NCBI GenBank assembly: GCA_963556195.1
Contig: OY744525.1
Span: 79,016,344-79,080,343, forward strand
From: Sepiola atlantica
Taxonomy: Eukaryota; Mollusca; Cephalopoda; Sepiida; Sepiolidae
Reading direction: 5' to 3'
DNA: 64,000 bases
A model generated the notes under the pieces. The model did no database searches. It was not told the origin of the DNA and was given only the letters and a program-made list of their open reading frames with translations. The position numbers were made by a program, and so were the translations under genes. The number at the start of each line of letters is the position of its first letter. Position 1 is the stretch's first letter. Below are positions 60,118 through 64,000 of the stretch, piece by piece.

Positions 60118-60280
60118 ATGTTTGTCCAGGAGGTTGCACTGCCACCTGGTAGTAAAAAAAATGAAAAGAGCACTTTTTTGTCTCCGGTTTATACAACTTG
60201 GAAATCTGCCTTAACTTGCGATCCTGAAACAGGACCTGGCTGGCGTGCCGGAGAAACAGGCCTGAGTGGTGAGAAGTCAG
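60118..60280 (+). CDS. candidate internal coding exon of an unidentified host gene
   Basis: 163 bp with clearly higher G+C than its flanks, open throughout in one frame starting at base 1 (MFVQEVALPPGSKKNEKS ... ETGPGWRAGETGLSGEKS) and closed in the other two. Upstream there is a strong polypyrimidine tract and acceptor (TTCTTTCTGTTTCCGCTTGTCAACAG ending 60,117, given here in outline). Downstream TCAG|GTATGT is a consensus donor at 60,281. With 163 = 3x54+1, the exon would change phase. The Met at its start need not be a start codon. I do not recognise the protein. The peptide is hydrophilic, with Gly/Pro/Trp near the C-terminal side and one Cys, and no membrane segment. This is the only stretch in the window that behaves like conserved host coding sequence. 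Confidence 0.6.
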
Positions 60281-60738
60281 GTATGTAGTCAGGAAAAAAC
60301 AAAAATGCTTTACAAAAAATATCTAATATATGGTGTCTCCATCAGCAAGTTGATGCCACTCAGTTAATATAAAAGACAACATTCTATGAGCATGACTAAC
60401 CAAAAAAATCGATCTCTTTAAAAAAGTGATCTGCTTATTTTCCTAATTTGTTATTGATTTTATCACTTTTTACACTGATAGAGTCGTATACATAATTAAC
60501 ATGAATTCTATGACCAGATTTGACAAAAACTTATATCCTTAAACACATCACTAGTGCAAGAGTAACTTTTTCCAAAATAAAATACAGTTTTTGGACAAAT
60601 ATCATCATTTGACTTTTACAAATCCAATGATAACTTCTCATCCAAGAAAATTCAGATGAACATTATCGCTACTCTTTTATGTCAATTGTCTTTAGTCATT
60701 AAAATTAGAGATACTCACAATAGGGATTCGTTTCTAAG

Positions 60739-60739
<1 letters not shown>

Positions 60740-60783
<44 letters not shown>
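60740..60783. repeat. (AT)n microsatellite
   Basis: About 22 AT units immediately upstream of the truncated LINE. Confidence 0.95.
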
Positions 60784-60787
<4 letters not shown>

Positions 60788-60819
60788 TCCTGTAGTTCAT
60801 ACATTTATACATTGATACA

Positions 60820-61124
60820 AAATATATGACAAAATAATCAACTTTATGGAGAAAACAATGGAAAGACGGCACCAGGAACTGACAGTGAAAGAACAACACC
60901 TGACAGAGATAAAAGTAGAGAGAGAAACTTCCAAAAAGACTCGCTATCCCTACTACTCTTTATCAGAAGCACTATGCCACTCAATAACATACTTAGGATG
61001 TGCAACATCGGATACAACTTCACAGACACAAAAGAAAAAAATAAACCATTTTATGTACATGAAAAGAAATGACGACCTAAAAAAACCCCGAAAGGAACTA
61101 GAAAAAAGGAACTACAAAATGTAA
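60820..61124 (+). pseudogene. LINE reverse transcriptase fragment
   Basis: KIINFMEKTMERR, then PYYSLSEALCHSITYLGCAT and KINHFMYM correspond to the RT region that in relatives holds the GDSLSP-type box and the YMDD catalytic box. Here the box reads YM-KRNDDL: the two catalytic Asp after YM are missing, apparently through a short in-frame deletion. Frame closes at 61,124. Confidence 0.65.
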
Positions 61125-61227
61125 TAAATATAACAATAATCTTCATCCAAGACATTCGAATGGTATTCAGAATGAAATAGTGACTTGTGATGAAGACAGA
61201 AACAGCAGTGGACACAGAACCAAAATA

Positions 61228-61900
61228 TTATGAAGGCACTTGGCGAATGTGATACCTATACATATCTGTAAGTTCTAGTAGTGGATGACATCAAATCAAG
61301 AGAAATGAAATAGGAGATTGTAAGAGAATATCTGATAAAGAACATGAAAACTCCTTGAAACAAAATTATTAAGTATAAACATAATAAAAGGAATAAATAA
61401 CTGGACAGTATGCCTAGTAAGATATTTGGACTCCTACATTGGCTGACAAAAGAAGAACCCAGGTACATGGACCAAAAAAACTAAGGAACTAAGAACCATT
61501 CACAATATACTGCACTCAAATGATGATATTGACCAATTCTATGTAAAAATGAGAAAAGTGGAAAGAGGGCTGGTAAGTACAGAAGACTGCATGCATGATA
61601 CGATAAAAGAACTAGACAAATATATAACCCAAATACAGAAAGATGCGAAAAGCACCGCCAAAAATGAAGAAAACAACGAGCAGCAAAACGGGAAACAAAA
61701 AGGTGAAAAAAGCAAAATCGGAAGAGAAACAGTTACATGGACGATTTATAAGACTGAACAAAGAAGAGATGCATGAAAACACACTGACATAAAAAGGATA
61801 CTTGAACAGAGAACAGAATCATTACTGACAGTCGCACAAAACAATGTAATCAGAACAGACTATATTAAAGCCAAGATAGAAAAAAAAACAGGAAAACAGT
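61228..61900 (+). pseudogene. LINE region between RT and endonuclease
   Basis: Pieces MKALGECDTYTYL, LRTIHNILHSNDDIDQFYVK and the open frame 61,549-61,776 (KVERGLVSTEDCMHDTIKEL) match the RT-thumb/connector of R2-like elements. Beyond a TGA at 61,774-61,776 the same frame continues with LTVAQNNVIRTDYIKAKI. In relatives this leads to a zinc knuckle. Confidence 0.65.
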
Positions 61901-61994
61901 AAATGTAGACTGTGGACAAAGAGTCAAAACAGTATAAAACATAATAAATAAATGCAGAAAACCAGCCCAAAACTAATACAAAAAACAGACACAA

Positions 61995-62185
61995 CTGCCT
62001 TATGGAGGCAGTCCACTGCGAACTATGCAAATGTCTGCATTTTGAACATGCAGACAAATAGTACGGACGAAAACCGGAGCCAGTAGTGGAAAATGAAATT
62101 CTCTGGAATATGGAAAGGCAAACAGACAAACTTATTCAAACAAGAAGACTGGACATGATAATAATCAACAAAAAGGAAACATTGG
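61995..62185 (+). pseudogene. LINE restriction-like endonuclease (RLE) remnant
   Basis: VHCELCKC...FEHADK is what remains of the CCHC knuckle and following helix. KPEPVVENEILW then ERQTDKLIQTRRLDMIIINK is the RLE core. The catalytic PD dipeptide of the family (RRPD) reads RRLD, a Pro-to-Leu change, and the downstream D/VP block is lost to stops after 62,185. Not functional. Confidence 0.65.
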
Positions 62186-62399
62186 AATCAAAAGGAGGAT
62201 TGACACAATACAATGCATAGTACTGACGAAAATAGATGAAATATTAAGGAAAATCCTCGAGTGTGGAAACAAATTCACTTAACTAGGTAACTTGACCAAC
62301 CACAGGTAAGTTGAAATAGAAACAGAACACACAATATAGAAAGAACATTACACACATCCAAGGGAACCGAAACTGCTAAATATCCCATAACTTGACTCC

Positions 62400-62793
62400 A
62401 TCCCTGCCAACAAAACTGGTGGCACAAGCCTCGGTTGGTGCCACACAAAATGGTTGTGAAGTGTTAATGATAATGGAAAGACCAAGAAGGGAAAGCACTA
62501 TCTAGACCTTCACTGGAACGGCACAGAGAATACGGGAATCATGAAGAGACTTATTTTGACAGTCAAATTTTTAAAAAAAGGCCAACGGCTGTTGTCAGTG
62601 AGAAATCAATGGTAAACGGTTGTTGCAAGAATGTAAAAAGTATCAAAAGAAACAGAGAGTACTGGAAATCATGGTAAGACTTGTTACCTTGACTCCAGTG
62701 AATCCACCTGTTGTTGCCAGTGAACGATCACTGATAATGACTCGTGTAGGAACTCTTTGTAAGTAAATAATAATAATAATAATAATAATAATA
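62400..62793 (+). repeat. LINE 3' region and (AAT)n tail
   Basis: Master copy in this window for the fragments at 128-345, 50.1, 51.4 and 63.75 kb. Ends GACTCGTGTAGGAACTCTTT, GTAAGTAA, then AAT units. The recurrence of that end at 50,290-50,335 fixes the 3' terminus of the family. Confidence 0.7.
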
Positions 62794-62956
62794 CCTGTCT
62801 GTATTGTAATGATCTTAAAAATACATCCCTCACATCTAGGGCTGTGAAGTAAATTCTGCAAATTACATCCGTTTTCAAAATCATGCTCATAGACACATAT
62901 AAAATAATAATAATAAAAAAACAAATAAACATATAGAAAATGTCAACATCAATCAG

Positions 62957-63520
62957 TTATTTTATATGACTGTCCTTTTTGATGATGACTATCTCGACAT
63001 AATGTTGGAAAGTTGTACAACTATTAATGATAAAGTCCTGTGACAGTTTTGTCCACTTCCCCTTAATGGCAGCCTTAAGAGAATCAATATTGAGGTGAGA
63101 GTTTCTGTTGGTGGACTTTTCTAATTTGCGCCTAGCAGTAGTAGAGTCAGGTCTGGACTTGACAAGGGACAAAATTAGCAAAATTGGCCTTTCAGGAAGT
63201 TTATCTTTCTTGACTGCATCGATTCTGTGAGAAAATGCCTTGGTGTCTTGATTGATGAATTTAGGCCCAGATCAATATGCACTGCTTTTCTGACAGTTTT
63301 GTGGTCTACCCTTATCTGATAAGCCATCTTATGCATGGAGGTTGTTTGGTCCTTTTCAATTTTTGCTTTCATGAAATGGGAATTCCGTTTGTAAGTCTGT
63401 TCACCAACACCAAGTTTTCCTCTTGATTCTATTCTCTATATGGTTCGGCTTTTTGAAATTATAAACAGTCTGCAAGGAGGAGACACCAACTGTAATGGCA
63501 ATGCTCTTTGAGTTAACTCT
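62957..63520 (-). pseudogene. internally deleted mariner-type transposase
   Basis: 63,175-63,372 encodes the N-terminal part: SMHKMAYQIRVDHKTVRKAV is the second helix-turn-helix of Tc1/mariner (maT-like) transposases, followed by DLGLNSSIKTPRHFLTESMQ. Upstream, in broken frame, GVSSLQTVYN (63,490-63,450) looks like the first helix-turn-helix. 62,957-63,181 encodes the C-terminus (HLNIDSLKAAIKGKWTKLSQ, then CTTFQHYVEIVI). The DDE/D catalytic core, normally ~180-200 residues between them, is deleted. The open minus-strand frame keeps a recognisable stop at 62,957. Function lost; it could at most bind DNA. Confidence 0.75.
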
Positions 63521-63747
63521 TGCACAAAGCAAGTCAAATCCTCTTTGCCTTTTATCATCATGTGAATTCATTTCCAATTCAATTCTACATTCTTATGGTT
63601 TCAATTTCAACATCTTTATATTTGGATGACTTAATTCTCTTTTGCAAAGATTACCATTGTTTACCTTCATTCGTCTGTTTTGATGGCAAATGTGGTTATT
63701 TAATGCCTAAGCACAACGTCCATTGTAACTGATTCATTGTAATAAAC

Positions 63748-63835
63748 CTCCCCAGTACCCACCGCACTCTTCCAGTGAAGGTCTGGTTGGTGCTTTTTTC
63801 TTTGATCTTTCTGTCCTCACAACCACTGCATACGA
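63748..63835 (-). repeat. LINE 3'-region fragment
   Basis: CTCTTCCAGTGAAGGTCTGG, TTGGTGCTTTT and GATCTTTCTGTCC are the reverse complement of 62,460-62,520. Preceded at 63,690-63,740 by a SINE-tail-like TTATTTAATGCCTAAGCAC. Confidence 0.55.
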
Positions 63836-64000
63836 GTGTGTTTACTTTTTTTAAGGAAGGAGGGGGTCAGATTATGGAGTTTAGTGTAATGTTCTTTCTA
63901 TATCCTTTGTTCTATTTCTATTTTAACTGACCTGTGTTTTGTTGGCATTTGCTGGTTACATGAGTTGACTTCCACACTCAAGGATGCTCATTAATATTCC

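Larger units (their letters stand above)
60805..62793 (+). mobile_element. 5'-truncated R2-like LINE with (AAT)n tail
   Basis: Coding remnants run from the RT palm to the end of the endonuclease on the + strand, followed by a ~380 bp 3' region and an (AAT)n tail at 62,766-62,793. The 5' end falls ~20 bp after an (AT)n array, in mid-RT, as expected for incomplete target-primed reverse transcription. Several stops and shifts show an old copy. Family assignment rests on the RT-CCHC-RLE order and wording of conserved blocks. Confidence 0.75.

Overview
The window looks like a gene-poor, repeat-saturated stretch of a large AT-rich animal genome. It is most likely a cephalopod mollusc of the octopus type. 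That assignment is inference: it rests on the mix of long (AT)n, (GA)n and trinucleotide microsatellites, tRNA- and 5S-derived SINE-like pieces, a K02A2.6-like Ty3/gypsy element, an R2-like LINE and a mariner relic. There is no prokaryotic gene organisation. Only one short segment looks like a host coding exon (60,118-60,280, + strand, with good splice sites), so the right end at least is probably intronic.

Layout. 1-13.8 kb: microsatellites, an ~80 bp minisatellite (4.14-4.68 kb), a ~430 bp direct duplication (5.09/6.11 kb), a 5S-derived fragment and a SINE cluster with a ~68 bp tandem tail. 13,828-19,113: a complete-length Ty3/gypsy LTR retrotransposon on the minus strand, with two 215 bp LTRs differing at 3 sites, a 5 bp target duplication, primer-binding site, polypurine tract, gag, zinc knuckles, protease, RT, RNase H and integrase. 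Its reading frame is broken by several frameshifts and two nonsense codons. 19.1-35.6 kb: intergenic sequence holding a 517 bp MITE with 8 bp target duplication and internal TTAGGG repeats, a degenerate CCCTAA tract, a probable non-autonomous Helitron (27,113-28,900) with a perfect 23 bp hairpin, and a second SINE/VNTR cluster.

35,621-40,266 is the most interesting object: a 4.6 kb element with ~150 bp terminal inverted repeats and a TAA duplication. It carries one decayed minus-strand gene of a large uncharacterised metazoan protein family. The central part of that protein shows, in order, all the acidic motifs of a FEN1/XPG-type 5' nuclease, followed by a Cys-rich CXC-like tail. The arrangement suggests a DNA transposon family whose mobility protein is a PIN/FEN-like nuclease rather than a DDE transposase.

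40.3-55.4 kb: a degenerate higher-order repeat whose units share a conserved CACGTG-containing block, then a ~180 bp satellite-like array (52.98-54.78 kb). 55.4-64 kb: AT microsatellites, a ~480 bp inverted-repeat element, the candidate host exon, a 5'-truncated R2-like LINE with its (AAT)n tail (60.8-62.8 kb) and an internally deleted mariner transposase relic (62.96-63.52 kb). Fragments of the LINE 3' region recur elsewhere in the window.
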